Shown in pieces: positions 34,867-44,735 of a stretch of 64,000 nt of DNA. The notes under the pieces are model-generated. The model had not been told where the DNA came from. It saw only the letters and a program-made list of their open reading frames with translations, and did not search any database. Each line of letters opens with the position of its first letter. The first letter of the stretch is position 1. Origin of the DNA: Leeuwenhoekiella polynyae (GTDB taxonomy: Bacteria > Bacteroidota > Bacteroidia > Flavobacteriales > Flavobacteriaceae); the NCBI RefSeq assembly GCF_004104075.1, contig NZ_QOVK01000004.1:186001-250000 (forward strand), in the 5' to 3' direction. The position numbers and the translations under genes are program-made.

Positions 34867-36837
34867 TTATTTTAAATTCTTTACAGATATTTTTTTAGAA
34901 TATTCAATATTCTCACGAGTTGTTACGCGTACTATGTAGATTCCATCACTCCAAGCACTAGAAGGAATAGTAACTTTTGAGTTTCTGCCTTCATTTAATT
35001 TAGATACCAATAAACGACCGTGAATGTCAAAAACGTTAATTTCTTTCAGCTCAGTTTCTAATGGGTTTAGGACAGTCAATTCTGCTCTACCATTATTTTG
35101 ATAAATATTAAAAGAGCGTTTAACTTCTTCAACTTCTTCTATGTCAAGAGTCTTAGCATCTTTAAAAACAACTTCAAATCGATCTGTATAAGTTCCCTTT
35201 TCTAGTTCAAACTCATAGGATTCATTCAAAATATCATGATACTCATCAGTCTGTTTATCATGTAGATAAATACTCTCATCTGGAGTGAAGTTTAATCCGG
35301 AAACTTGCATTTCATAGGTGTTAATTTCAGCGGCTCCAGAGATTTTTAAAGGTAATGCGACATCAATATCGTAAGGAAAAAGATTTATTAAGAATGGATA
35401 ATCATTACCTTCCGAAACTAAAAAATTTATATCAGAAGGTAGTTCAGAAACATTGTTTCCGTCACCTGCAATATCATAACCAAGAGTAGCTTCATCTAAC
35501 ATTACACCAGTTAATCCACGAGTATAAGATTTATTAACTAAAGTTTTAATTCGGAATTTAGAGAGAATAATAACTCCGTCTTCATTTAAATTAAATTCTC
35601 CCGCTTTTTTTGGAGAACTTTTAATTTTAGAAGAAGACTTTATCTTAGATTCTGTTTTACTCTTAAATTGAGAATAAGGATTTTCAGTTTCTTTTATAAA
35701 AACTCTAAATTCATTTTTAGCAGTTACAGAACCAGCTTTAGCCCCATTTACAAAGAAACCTTGACCAATTGGAGTAAAATGCCGTTCTGCAGTACTACCG
35801 ATTAATCCTGTTTCAACAGCATTACCATCTGTATCCAATACAGGTTCTCCTTCATTGTTATATTCTATAAATACAGGACTTTCATAAGTTCCGGTAGAGT
35901 TACAGCTAGCTTCAGGTGAAAATGTTCCATAGCCTCCTTCATAATCTTTAATATAATGAGACTTAACATTGGGGTCTGATTCCCAGAAGTAAGCTACGCC
36001 AGTAATATTTTCACCAATTGCAGTTGGAGTATAAGAACTTGGATAGGTGCCTAAACATCCAGCAAGAGATGTACCTGTAGCTAATGAGTTAGATAGTAAA
36101 TAAAAATTAAGGTTAATAGCCGAAGTATAAGGGTTACCGACTAATGTTAAATTATTATCAGCTACTGTAACATTTATGGTTCCATTATTAGGTCTACCTC
36201 TAAAATCTATAGGAACTATACCAGAAGGACTAGTTCCGTCTCCAAGTCCCTTCATAGTGAATCCTTCTCCAGAAGCTAAAGGATTGGAGGCAGTTATTTT
36301 TTGCCAGTTACCATACCCTGTTGTAGCTACAAATTTATAAAGCCAATAATTTGATAAGCTAAAATCATTTTCATTTGTTATAGAGCTGTTAAAATTTGTG
36401 GTAAAAGTAATAGGACTAGCTGCAATTGGACTGAGCACATCTGTCTTATATAAACCTCCATTATCATCGTCACTTAGATAAAAACTTACATTACCAGAAT
36501 TTCCATTACCTGAAGCAGATTTGTCAGGGTCACCTACCGGAGATGTCCAATAATGATAATCCCACTTATTTTGTGTGTTTATTTGATAAACTGAAACTAT
36601 ACCATCTCCTGTATTTACACTTGCATCGTCTCCCTGTATTAATTGACCTTCTTCTCTAAGATAAAAATTCCCCCCTTCTTGATCTGGACCTCCTTGAAGA
36701 CTTACATCTTGAGTTACAAAAACAATTTCTCCTTTATTGTAAACATAGGAGCTACTTGAGCCGTCACCAATATACAATTGACCTGATACCAAGAATGGCA
36801 ACATTAAAAAGAATAATTTGGGGTAAAAATTTCTCAT
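34867..36837 (-). CDS. secreted protein with type IX secretion sorting domain
   Basis: A 656-residue exported protein. It opens with a signal peptide (FYPKLFFLMLPFLVSGQ), continues as a long beta-rich body with many Ser, Asn and Gly residues (about 20-560), and ends in a type A sorting domain (about 573-656): FNIYQNNGRAELTVLNP, INVFDIHGRLLVSKL, then WSDGIYIVRVTTRENIEYSKKISVKNLK. This tail directs passage through the type IX system. The body shows no enzyme motif that I recognise. It is the first gene of an operon with DUF2752 and CCC-motif genes. Confidence 0.9.
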   Translation of the reverse strand: MRNFYPKLFFLMLPFLVSGQLYIGDGSSSSYVYNKGEIVFVTQDVSLQGGPDQEGGNFYLREEGQLIQGDDASVNTGDGIVSVYQINTQNKWDYHYWTSPVGDPDKSASGNGNSGNVSFYLSDDDNGGLYKTDVLSPIAASPITFTTNFNSSITNENDFSLSNYWLYKFVATTGYGNWQKITASNPLASGEGFTMKGLGDGTSPSGIVPIDFRGRPNNGTINVTVADNNLTLVGNPYTSAINLNFYLLSNSLATGTSLAGCLGTYPSSYTPTAIGENITGVAYFWESDPNVKSHYIKDYEGGYGTFSPEASCNSTGTYESPVFIEYNNEGEPVLDTDGNAVETGLIGSTAERHFTPIGQGFFVNGAKAGSVTAKNEFRVFIKETENPYSQFKSKTESKIKSSSKIKSSPKKAGEFNLNEDGVIILSKFRIKTLVNKSYTRGLTGVMLDEATLGYDIAGDGNNVSELPSDINFLVSEGNDYPFLINLFPYDIDVALPLKISGAAEINTYEMQVSGLNFTPDESIYLHDKQTDEYHDILNESYEFELEKGTYTDRFEVVFKDAKTLDIEEVEEVKRSFNIYQNNGRAELTVLNPLETELKEINVFDIHGRLLVSKLNEGRNSKVTIPSSAWSDGIYIVRVTTRENIEYSKKISVKNLK

Positions 36838-36930
36838 AAAGGAATATTTTTGTAAAGATACTAAAATTACAATATGAACTGCGTTGTTCGAAGTAATTTC
36901 AGTGCTTTTTATCGAATTAATAGTTGAGGA

Positions 36931-37473
36931 ATGAATTCACAATTTAAAATAGGTCAGTCAGTTACACTTTTGGATGATGACTTCTCTGGTGTAATTACGA
37001 AAATTTTAGATGAGCGGATTTTTATTTCGACTGAGGATGGTTTTGAGTTTGAAGTAAATGCAAGCGAAATTGTTCCCAATCATAACTTAGAAATTGAGGA
37101 GCCTGATGACTTTGAAGCGTTGGTTTCTGAAAAGGAAAAGGCTTACAAAAAGAAGAAAAGTACTACTCAAAAGATTAAAGGTACAATACCTCCAATGGAG
37201 GTGGATTTGCATATTCACCAACTTACCTCAAATGAGCGAGGTATGTCTTCTCACGATAAATTGAACTTACAAATTGATACAGCCAGACATAAACTCGAGT
37301 TCGCCGTTAAAAAACGTATTCAAAGAGTCGTTTTTATTCATGGGGTTGGAGCCGGAGTTTTAAAAGCAGAACTCGAATATCTCTTTTCCAGGTATGAAAA
37401 TATTAAGTTTTATGATGCTGACTACCAGAAATATGGGCTAGGTGCTACAGAAATTTATATTTACCAGAATTAA
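36931..37473 (+). CDS. Smr-domain protein with DUF2027-like N-terminus
   Basis: A 180-residue protein. The N-terminal 60 residues ([38 protein letters not shown]) look like a small beta-barrel of the KOW/DUF2027 kind. A charged linker with KKKKST follows, then a C-terminal Smr domain (about 85-180) with [10 protein letters not shown] and [21 protein letters not shown], the DLH and HGxG motifs of MutS2/Smr endonuclease-like domains. Despite common labels it is not a MutS. Smr domains act on nucleic acids; the target here is unknown. Its stop overlaps the next gene's stop. Confidence 0.85.
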
Positions 37474-38423
37474 TCAGAAAATTCAGGTGAAAGAATGCCT
37501 GTTTGATTGGGAGCATTATAATCACCAAAAAGCAATTCTTCTTGTCTAATAGTCTCACTGCCATCAGCATTTATAAAGACTAAATTAGTGAGATTTATCG
37601 TTAAAGTAATATTCTTCAAGGTGAAAGGATGATTTCGATATTCATTGATTCCATAATCGGTTGTTTCAGTATCATTTAAATAATCAGGGACACCATCAAC
37701 TGTTTGAGTATTTGTAGGGTTTAATGGCGTGGCATCTTCACCATCAGGATTTGCCTCATTTATAGTTAGCACACCATCCCCATCGTCATCAGGATCTAAA
37801 AAATCAGGAGTCCCATCACCATCAGTATCTAATGAACCTTCTATGTCTATTGATCCATCATCATTAAAAGCAACACCTTCTTGAATGGTAGGTACATTAT
37901 CACCATCATCATCAAAATCATAATAATTTGGGATGCCATCACCATCGTAGTCCGCTTCGCCCAATAAGGTCATTTCAAATTCAGCATCTATACCGTCATT
38001 ATCATCATAATCCCCCTGAGTTACTATAGTCACTGTGCCTTCTGCACTTTTATATTCTTTAGAAACTGTAGGTTGCGTCGGTGGTAATTCAGAACAAAAA
38101 TAATCTGAAGTTACAGGACTATTAAAAATACGGTAAGAAACAAACGTTGAAGAACTACTTCCTAGCGTAAAAGTGTATGTATTTGTTCCGCTAGGCTCGG
38201 TTAAAATAGGGTCACTTGTGCTAATTCTAAAAGCGATAGCTTCGTTTGTATCCGGATTTATTTTATAAAAAATATAGTTGGTCACTTCTGTCTCGTTGTT
38301 ATCTACAGTAGAACAATACGCTATATTTTGATCACTAAAATCAAATGAAGTGACAATAACATCTCCGTCATCACAAGAAATTAATAGCAATATAGAAAAT
38401 AGTAGAAACAGGTGCTTTTTCAT
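37470..38423 (-). CDS. calcium-binding-repeat lipoprotein
   Basis: Starts at the ATG complementary to 38421-38423, which yields a lipoprotein signal ([17 protein letters not shown], Cys17). The 317-residue product has an N-terminal part with three Cys and, from about residue 135 to 240, acidic thrombospondin type 3-like repeats: [41 protein letters not shown], then an ending [14 protein letters not shown]. These DxDGDG units bind calcium in known proteins. It is a surface or periplasmic lipoprotein of unknown role, convergent with the Smr gene. Confidence 0.85.
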
Positions 38424-38527
38424 AGCGCAGTAAATGATTTTGGGCAAAAATAACCGAATTGAACTTTACTAACGTTAATGAGGTCTAAATAATTTTATTC
38501 TAGTTAATTTTGTGCCTCTAAATTTTA

Positions 38528-39676
38528 ATGATGACGCAAGTATATTTTGATAATGCTGCAACTACAGCTATTCGCCCTGAAGTATTAGATCGTATGATTG
38601 AAGTTATGCGCGATATCCCGGGTAATCCTTCTTCAACCCATGCTGTAGGGCGTAAAGCAAAAACAATTATAGAACAGGCTAGAAAAACAATTGCAAGTTA
38701 TTTACACGTAACCCCGGCAGAGATTGTTTTTACTTCCGGAGGTACTGAAGCTGATAATCTTATTATCAATAGTGCTGTACGTGATCTTGGTGTGCGTCAT
38801 ATTATCACGAGTCCTATAGAGCATCATGCCGTAATTCATGTGGTAGAGCATTTACAATTGGCTTATGGCATAAAGGTTTCTATGCTTAAAATTAAAGAGT
38901 GTGGTAGTGTTGATATGGATAACCTTGAAGCCTTACTAGCAGAAAACAAAGAAAAGACTTTAATAAGTCTGATGCATATCAATAATGAAATCGGTAATAT
39001 GTTAGATATTAAAGCAGTATCTAAATTGGCAAAAGCGCACGATGCGTTGTTTCATAGTGATATGGTGCAATCTGTAGGTCATTTTGATTTGAATCTTAGC
39101 GAAATACCTGTAGATTTTATCGCTGCTGCAGCTCATAAATTTCACGGACCAAAAGGTGTTGGTTTTGCTTTTCTTCGGAAAAATAGTAAAGTTAAATCTT
39201 TGATTTTTGGTGGTGGTCAAGAACGCGGAAGCCGTGCAGGAACAGAGCCGGTGCATAATATTGCAGGCATGGAAACTGCATTGATAAAAGCTCAGGAGAA
39301 TCTTAATGCAGAACGTAAGCATATCGAAGAAATCAAATGGTATTTTAAGGAGCAGTTAGAGAAAAATATTCCGGGGGTACATTTTAATGGAAATTGTCAC
39401 AACGGAAGCCTTAGCACATACACCTTATTGAATGTATGTTTACCGGTGCCTCCTAATAAAGCTTTAATGCTTTTATTTCAATTAGATTTAAAAGGAATTG
39501 CGTGTTCTAAAGGAAGTGCTTGTCAAAGCGGAAGCGATCAAGGAAGTCACGTTTTAAATGCATTTTTATCTAAAGACAAGCTAGACAAGCCTTCTATTCG
39601 TTTCTCTTTTTCTCACGAAAACACCAAAGAAGAAGTAGACTATGTAGTTTCTACCTTAAAAGAGTTTGTTGCCTAG
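38528..39676 (+). CDS. cysteine desulfurase
   Basis: A 382-residue PLP enzyme of the NifS/IscS group. MTQVYFDNAATTAIRPEVLDRMIEVM opens the protein, FTSGGTEADNLII (about 70) and EHHAVIHVVEHL (about 97) bind the cofactor, and AAAHKFHGPKGVGF (about 202-215) carries the PLP lysine. The catalytic-loop Cys lies in KGSACQSGS (about 331-339). It supplies sulfur for iron-sulfur clusters or thiolation. ATG 38528 and 38531 are both possible starts. The convergent TonB receptor gene abuts its stop with no gap. Confidence 0.93.
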   Translation: MMTQVYFDNAATTAIRPEVLDRMIEVMRDIPGNPSSTHAVGRKAKTIIEQARKTIASYLHVTPAEIVFTSGGTEADNLIINSAVRDLGVRHIITSPIEHHAVIHVVEHLQLAYGIKVSMLKIKECGSVDMDNLEALLAENKEKTLISLMHINNEIGNMLDIKAVSKLAKAHDALFHSDMVQSVGHFDLNLSEIPVDFIAAAAHKFHGPKGVGFAFLRKNSKVKSLIFGGGQERGSRAGTEPVHNIAGMETALIKAQENLNAERKHIEEIKWYFKEQLEKNIPGVHFNGNCHNGSLSTYTLLNVCLPVPPNKALMLLFQLDLKGIACSKGSACQSGSDQGSHVLNAFLSKDKLDKPSIRFSFSHENTKEEVDYVVSTLKEFVA

Positions 39677-42139
39677 TTAAAATTGAGCACTAACTTTTAC
39701 ATTAAAGACACGGGGTGTTAGGTAATTAGGCACCGCATACTGTTGCTGAGTAGCAGCATCTCTTACAAACGTATTGGTGATGCTGTTGTTTCGGTCAAAT
39801 ATATTAAAGATTTCCAGACCGGCGCTTAGTTCTTTAAAAATAGAATTATTTTTTAAAGCTCTTTTGGGATTTATGATGGTATATGCAAACCCAACATCGG
39901 CTCTAAAATAGAATGGTAACCGGGTTTGGTACACATAAGGATCTGCGTAGTTTGGCGATCCTCCCGGTAAACCGGATTGATAAACCATATTAAGGTATAA
40001 TTTCAAATCAGGAATTGTGGGTACATAATCCTGAAATAAAAACCCCAGTTTAAAACGTTGATCTGTTGGCCGGGCAATATAACCGCGATTTTGAATATTT
40101 TCTTCTGTTTTAAGAATTCCTAGGCTGATCCAACTTTCTGTTCCCGGTACGAACTCTCCAGATAATCTCAAATCTAAACCATAAGCGTAAGCTTCCGCAT
40201 CATTTTTTGCTCTGTAGCGTATTCTTACATTCTCTAAAGTATAAGTATTTACATCGCTTAAGGATTTGTAATATGCTTCACTAGTAAGTGTAAAAGGCCG
40301 ACCCCAAAGTTCAAAACTCCAGTCGTTTCCAGCTACGAGATGAATGCTTTGCTGTGCTTTCACATCAGGAATAACTTGTCCTTGCATATCGCGCAACTCT
40401 CTGTAAAAAGGAGGCTGATGATACATTCCGGCAGAAAGCCTAAAAATCATATCTGTATTTTTCCAATTCGGTTTTAGACTGAATTGCCCACGCGGACTCA
40501 CAACTTGTTGGGTTTTCGAAGCGATATCCTGTCCGCTTACCGTCCATAACTGACTGCGTATACCTAGATTATACCAGGCTTTGGAGGTATTCCAGTTGAG
40601 GCGCTTACTATACTGCATGTAACCGGAAACTCTATCAATTACTACATCATTCTGTGCTCTTCGCGAACTAAAAGGCTGTAGTGGAGCATCAAAAGCTGCG
40701 TAGGGTTGTTGATTAGTAAATCCTTCGAGCGGAGGTCTAATAGAAAATCCTGCAGAATCAATAATCTCATATTCTTGCAAACGGTCGCGAATAGATTCTC
40801 TAGTATATATTAATCCCCAATCTAGTTGATCATTTCCTTTTTGATACTGCCCTTTATGCTGAAGATTTACAATCAATGCATCCAAATCGTTCCGTGCATG
40901 TGTAAGTTGGGAGCCTATTGCTCGTGTAAAATCTACTTCACCAGCGGAAGCATTGTCTATATTGGTGCTGGGCGTTCCCAAAGCATATTGCGCATCTATA
41001 TCATAATGTTCTTGCTCCTGCGTGTGATAAGATGAGGCGATTAACTTTAGGTTTAGATGATCATTAGGTTTGTATGTTCCTGAAAAGGCTCCAAAATACG
41101 TCTCATATTTATCTTCTTCCTGGCCGTCATAAACAACAATGAGCGCTATGGGATCAGCAAGCGTACCAAAGTTTGTCTGGCGCGTTTGCGGCTGATAGCT
41201 GTATCTGTTCACGCCTATATTTCCTAAAAAGTCCAGTTCAAATTTAGAATTGAAGGTATACGTCAAAAAGGTTTGTACATCTGTGAACCTGGGCTTATAA
41301 TTGGTTTCTGTTTGCTTAGCGTTTACGAGAAGGCTATTATCCCAATATCTGGCGCCTACAAGTGCAGTAAACTTTTTATTTTTACTCAAGCCTTCGGCGG
41401 AAAAATTAACACCCAACAGGCTGAGATCTACCGAAGCTGCAAAATCTACCGGCCGGCGATACGTGATATCTAAAACCGAAGCTAATTTATCACCATACTT
41501 TACCTGAAATCCTCCAGCACTAAAATCGATATCTCTTACTAGATCAGGATTAACGATACTTAATCCTTCTTGTTGACCGGAGCGTATTAAAAAAGGTCGA
41601 TAGACTTCAATGTCATTTATATAAACCAGATTCTCATCATAATTCCCTCCACGCACAGCATACTGGGTACTCAATTCATTATTAGAACTTACTCCGGGTA
41701 AAGATTGTAAAAGATTTTCAACTCCGGGATTTGCACCGGGTATTTTGCGTACAGTTTTTGGATCGAGATTAATTACGCCTTCAATTCTAGCCCGATTTTC
41801 AGATGAAATAACAACCTCGCTTATTTGCTCAATCTTTGTATTTAAAACAGGATTAAATTCAAAGAGCTCATTTTTCTGAAGGGAAAATTTAACTTCTAAA
41901 GTCTTAAACCCTAACTGTGTAAACCGAACCGTGATAACGTGTTCTGTAGGAATTTCTAAAGAATAGAATCCGCTTTCATCCGTAAGTGTTCCTCCATCTG
42001 CATACGAAACATTCACATCTGATAATGTGGCATTATTTTCGTCAAAAGCAATCCCTTTTAAAGTTGCAGTTTGTGCGAGTAATGCAGGAGCGATCCCGAA
42101 ACAAAGAAGTAAAAAGAAATAATGGGGTAGCGCTTTCAA
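39677..42139 (-). CDS. TonB-dependent outer-membrane receptor with carboxypeptidase-like N-domain
   Basis: An 820-residue protein with signal peptide MKALPHYFFLLLCFGIAPALLAQ, a carboxypeptidase-D regulatory-like domain (about 24-100: ATLKGIAFDENNATLSDVNVSY), a plug domain (about 118-230: PGANPGVENLLQSLPGVSSNNELSTQYAVRGG, YINDIEVYRPF) and a 22-strand barrel. There is no second SusC-type marker and no SusD neighbour, so the substrate (siderophore, metal or other) is unknown. It ends right where the convergent cysteine desulfurase stops. The M23 peptidase gene begins 5 bases upstream on the same strand. Confidence 0.92.
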   Translation of the reverse strand: MKALPHYFFLLLCFGIAPALLAQTATLKGIAFDENNATLSDVNVSYADGGTLTDESGFYSLEIPTEHVITVRFTQLGFKTLEVKFSLQKNELFEFNPVLNTKIEQISEVVISSENRARIEGVINLDPKTVRKIPGANPGVENLLQSLPGVSSNNELSTQYAVRGGNYDENLVYINDIEVYRPFLIRSGQQEGLSIVNPDLVRDIDFSAGGFQVKYGDKLASVLDITYRRPVDFAASVDLSLLGVNFSAEGLSKNKKFTALVGARYWDNSLLVNAKQTETNYKPRFTDVQTFLTYTFNSKFELDFLGNIGVNRYSYQPQTRQTNFGTLADPIALIVVYDGQEEDKYETYFGAFSGTYKPNDHLNLKLIASSYHTQEQEHYDIDAQYALGTPSTNIDNASAGEVDFTRAIGSQLTHARNDLDALIVNLQHKGQYQKGNDQLDWGLIYTRESIRDRLQEYEIIDSAGFSIRPPLEGFTNQQPYAAFDAPLQPFSSRRAQNDVVIDRVSGYMQYSKRLNWNTSKAWYNLGIRSQLWTVSGQDIASKTQQVVSPRGQFSLKPNWKNTDMIFRLSAGMYHQPPFYRELRDMQGQVIPDVKAQQSIHLVAGNDWSFELWGRPFTLTSEAYYKSLSDVNTYTLENVRIRYRAKNDAEAYAYGLDLRLSGEFVPGTESWISLGILKTEENIQNRGYIARPTDQRFKLGFLFQDYVPTIPDLKLYLNMVYQSGLPGGSPNYADPYVYQTRLPFYFRADVGFAYTIINPKRALKNNSIFKELSAGLEIFNIFDRNNSITNTFVRDAATQQQYAVPNYLTPRVFNVKVSAQF

Positions 42140-42144
42140 TAGGT

Positions 42145-43836
42145 TTATTTTCTATAAAAGGTTGCTTCAAAAGTAGTACTATTTCCTACATTATCAGTCA
42201 CAATGAGTTTGAATGAATTTGCTCCGCTAATGCTTATATCATCTTCAAAATTATAGGTGAGCAGTTTTTTTTTGTATTCATATTCCATCAAAGCAAATTT
42301 CCCATTGATGGTAGCGCGATAGCTTTTTATACCCGTGTCTTGATCTGTAATTTTAAAGTTCATAGTATTTAAATTCGATATCCATTTTCCATCCGTAAAA
42401 TCTAAAGATTGGATTTTAGGAGGTTTGGTGTCTAATCCCAATTTAAAATCTCCTAAAGCATTAACGGTTGCAGTAATGTGATCATCTTCAAGTTTTGCTC
42501 CTTCAAAGCGCAGTAGACCTCTATAATTTACTCTGCCTATGTAAAGTTTTTCACGATCCTGAGGCTGAAAATCAGATACATCATACGCAAGTCTGATGTA
42601 TTTATGTACAGGAATTAAATCTTCATCAAGATGCAAAGCATCTGTATTTGCTGAAATGTCAAGGAAATAATCATCATAGAATGAACCTTCTGGAATGAAA
42701 ATGTCCCAATCACCAACTTCAAAATTCTGACTCGCATCTGCCTGAACAAAATATGGACTATTTTTTTTGTTCTTTGTTGTTAAAATACTATCCTTTCTAA
42801 TGTTTATAGGTACTACCAGTTTACTCGTATTTCCTTGTATATCTGAAACTGTAATGGTGTATATAGAAGAATTACCGGTTTGAGTTAGATTTAAAATGCC
42901 CTTATCTTTCTCAAATTTGTAAATACTCAATGGGTTGTTGCGCTCAATAAATAGCTTTTGAACTCGGTCGCGTTCACCTTCAAAAAGTGCATAATCTATC
43001 ATTCTGTTGAGATAGCGTGTTTCAGCAAAAGAGAATTTGTCCATCTCAACTTCTAATATCTTCTCTCCATTCAGTGTGGTTTCAATCTTATAGATACCAT
43101 TATTGTTATTTGCACCGTCTTGCTGGTCAACAGTTCCCAAAGCAAAACCAATAGTACCATAGGCGTTGATCTTTTCGCTTAAAAAGGTTCCGTCGGGTTG
43201 TTTTGTAAAACGTAAACGCTGTTGCTTTTGAGATTGATTCACCTGACTGCTGTCGCTTAATGGATAAACGACCAGATCTTTTAATAAAGGATCACGATGA
43301 TCTGGTGCCTGTATACCAAAGAGTTGCGCGTTTAGCGGGCGCTCATTTTTATCTCGTATTTCAAAATGAACGTGCGGACCACCACTTCCACCTGTATTGC
43401 CGCTATAAGCTACCAAATCTCCCTGAGTTACCGAAAGCTCATCAGGATTAGGAAAAAGTTCTACTTCATAGCTTTCGGCTTCATACTGTTTAGCTTTTAC
43501 ATATTCCTCGATGGTAGGTCCGTACGCATTTAAATGACCATAAACCGTAGTATATCCATTTGGGTGCGTGATATAAAGTGCTTTACCATAACCATAATGA
43601 GAGACTTTAATCCTGCTTACGTAACCTGTTGCACTTGCCAGAACATCAAGTCCGGTACGCTGTTGTGTTTTTATATCAAGGCCACTATGAAAGTGATTGC
43701 TGCGCAATTCTCCAAAAGTACCGGCAAATACAGTAGGTATTCTTAATGGTGGAATGAATTCATTTTGAGGGAAATCAGACTGTGCTTTTGAAGCAAGACT
43801 TATAGTTAATAATAGGAGTGTAATTCTTTTTTTCAT
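42145..43836 (-). CDS. M23 family metallopeptidase
   Basis: A 563-residue exported peptidase with signal peptide (MKKRITLLLLTISLASKAQ). The M23 (LytM-like) domain spans about 35-165: SNHFHSGLD supplies His50 and Asp54, GHL at 100-102 is a conserved His, and HVHFEIRD (155-162) holds the HxH pair. All zinc ligands and catalytic residues are in place, so it is probably an active peptidoglycan endopeptidase. Residues after 170 form a long beta-rich region of unknown function. Five bases separate it from the TonB receptor downstream. Confidence 0.93.
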   Translation of the reverse strand: MKKRITLLLLTISLASKAQSDFPQNEFIPPLRIPTVFAGTFGELRSNHFHSGLDIKTQQRTGLDVLASATGYVSRIKVSHYGYGKALYITHPNGYTTVYGHLNAYGPTIEEYVKAKQYEAESYEVELFPNPDELSVTQGDLVAYSGNTGGSGGPHVHFEIRDKNERPLNAQLFGIQAPDHRDPLLKDLVVYPLSDSSQVNQSQKQQRLRFTKQPDGTFLSEKINAYGTIGFALGTVDQQDGANNNNGIYKIETTLNGEKILEVEMDKFSFAETRYLNRMIDYALFEGERDRVQKLFIERNNPLSIYKFEKDKGILNLTQTGNSSIYTITVSDIQGNTSKLVVPINIRKDSILTTKNKKNSPYFVQADASQNFEVGDWDIFIPEGSFYDDYFLDISANTDALHLDEDLIPVHKYIRLAYDVSDFQPQDREKLYIGRVNYRGLLRFEGAKLEDDHITATVNALGDFKLGLDTKPPKIQSLDFTDGKWISNLNTMNFKITDQDTGIKSYRATINGKFALMEYEYKKKLLTYNFEDDISISGANSFKLIVTDNVGNSTTFEATFYRK

Positions 43837-44059
43837 AGAAAAGCTAAGATAAATATTTTGTGAAGACCTACTGTATAAATCGCTACGGCAATCTAATTAT
43901 TGTAAGTGATATTTATAGGTGCAGACTATTTGTTACTATAAACTTGTATTGAAAAAATAGTCTTACGTCTAATACCTATGTAACCTGTTGAAAGCTATAA
44001 AATTAAAATTCAATTTGTTACGGGAGGTAAATACAAGCTTTAAAAATATAATAGATTGT

Positions 44060-44091
44060 ATTGGGATATTAATAAGCGAATGTTAACTTTG
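44060..44091 (+). promoter_or_regulatory. promoter of the coiled-coil/zapA operon
   Basis: TAACTTTG at 44084-44091 matches TAnnTTTG. A TTG at 44061-44063 lies 20 bases upstream, fitting the -33 element spacing. The coiled-coil ATG is 28 bases downstream of the -7 box. The rest of the 283-base gap (43837-44119) shows no gene. Confidence 0.7.
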
Positions 44092-44119
44092 TGAGACTAA
44101 GCATTGTTAAAATTAGGTT

Positions 44120-44410
44120 ATGAGTGAACTGTTGGAGCGTGTAGATGCGTTGCAAAATGTAATTAGCAAATTAGTGCATCGGTACCAGAAGCTTCAGCGT
44201 CAAAATGAAGTATTAACGACTGAAAATGAGCAGTTGAAGCACGAGCAGAAAGATTTAAAAATCCTTCTGGAAAATTGGGAAGCTAAATACAGTACACTTA
44301 AAACTGCTAATGCAATGCTGGGCAGTAACGAATACAAACGGGAGACCAAGCTCAAAATAAATACTATGATGCGAGAACTTGATGCGTGTATCGCACAACT
44401 TGCAGATTAG
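44120..44410 (+). CDS. coiled-coil protein upstream of zapA
   Basis: A 96-residue protein that is almost one continuous coiled coil: LLERVDALQNVISKLVHRYQKLQRQNEVLTTENEQLKHEQKDLKILLENWEAKY, with hydrophobic residues spaced in heptads. It is followed by zapA after 10 bases. Small coiled-coil proteins such as ZapB partner ZapA at the division ring in other bacteria, so a division role is plausible. That link is from position and shape only; sequence identity with ZapB cannot be claimed. Confidence 0.75.
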   Translation: MSELLERVDALQNVISKLVHRYQKLQRQNEVLTTENEQLKHEQKDLKILLENWEAKYSTLKTANAMLGSNEYKRETKLKINTMMRELDACIAQLAD

Positions 44411-44420
44411 AACTAAGGAT

Positions 44421-44711
44421 ATGTCTGAACATTTAAAAATTAAATTATCTATTGCAGACCGGGTTTATCCTTTAACTATAAAACCTCAACAGGAAGAAGG
44501 CTTACGCAAAGCAGCGAAAGAAATTGAGGTGATGATTAAAAAATTTGAGCAAAGTTATGCTGTTAGAGATAAGCAAGATGTTTTAGCGATGTGTGCTTTA
44601 CAATTTGCTTCGAAAGCAATACAACAGGATTTAGACGGAAGCGGGGAAAGTTCAGAAGCTGTAGAACAGCTTAAAAACCTGGAATTACTCGTTAAAAGTC
44701 AGTTATCCTAA
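44421..44711 (+). CDS. zapA: cell division protein ZapA
   Basis: A 96-residue protein starting at ATG 44421 (MSEHLKIKLSIADRVYPLTI); the in-frame ATGs at 44379 and 44382 lie inside the previous gene. It has the ZapA layout: a short beta N-domain with RVYPL, the EEGLRKAAKEIEVMIKKFEQ helix, then YAVRDKQDVLAMCALQFASKAI and a C-terminal coiled coil. ZapA binds and bundles FtsZ filaments. The probable 6S RNA starts 24 bases after its stop, a gene order also known from other bacteria. Confidence 0.88.
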   Translation: MSEHLKIKLSIADRVYPLTIKPQQEEGLRKAAKEIEVMIKKFEQSYAVRDKQDVLAMCALQFASKAIQQDLDGSGESSEAVEQLKNLELLVKSQLS

Positions 44712-44735
44712 CGTTCTTTAAAATAGAATCTTACT

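Noticed and set aside
39677-42139. Possible SusC/SusD polysaccharide locus at the TonB receptor
   Set aside because: No SusD gene or glycoside hydrolase is adjacent; neighbours are a cysteine desulfurase and an M23 peptidase.
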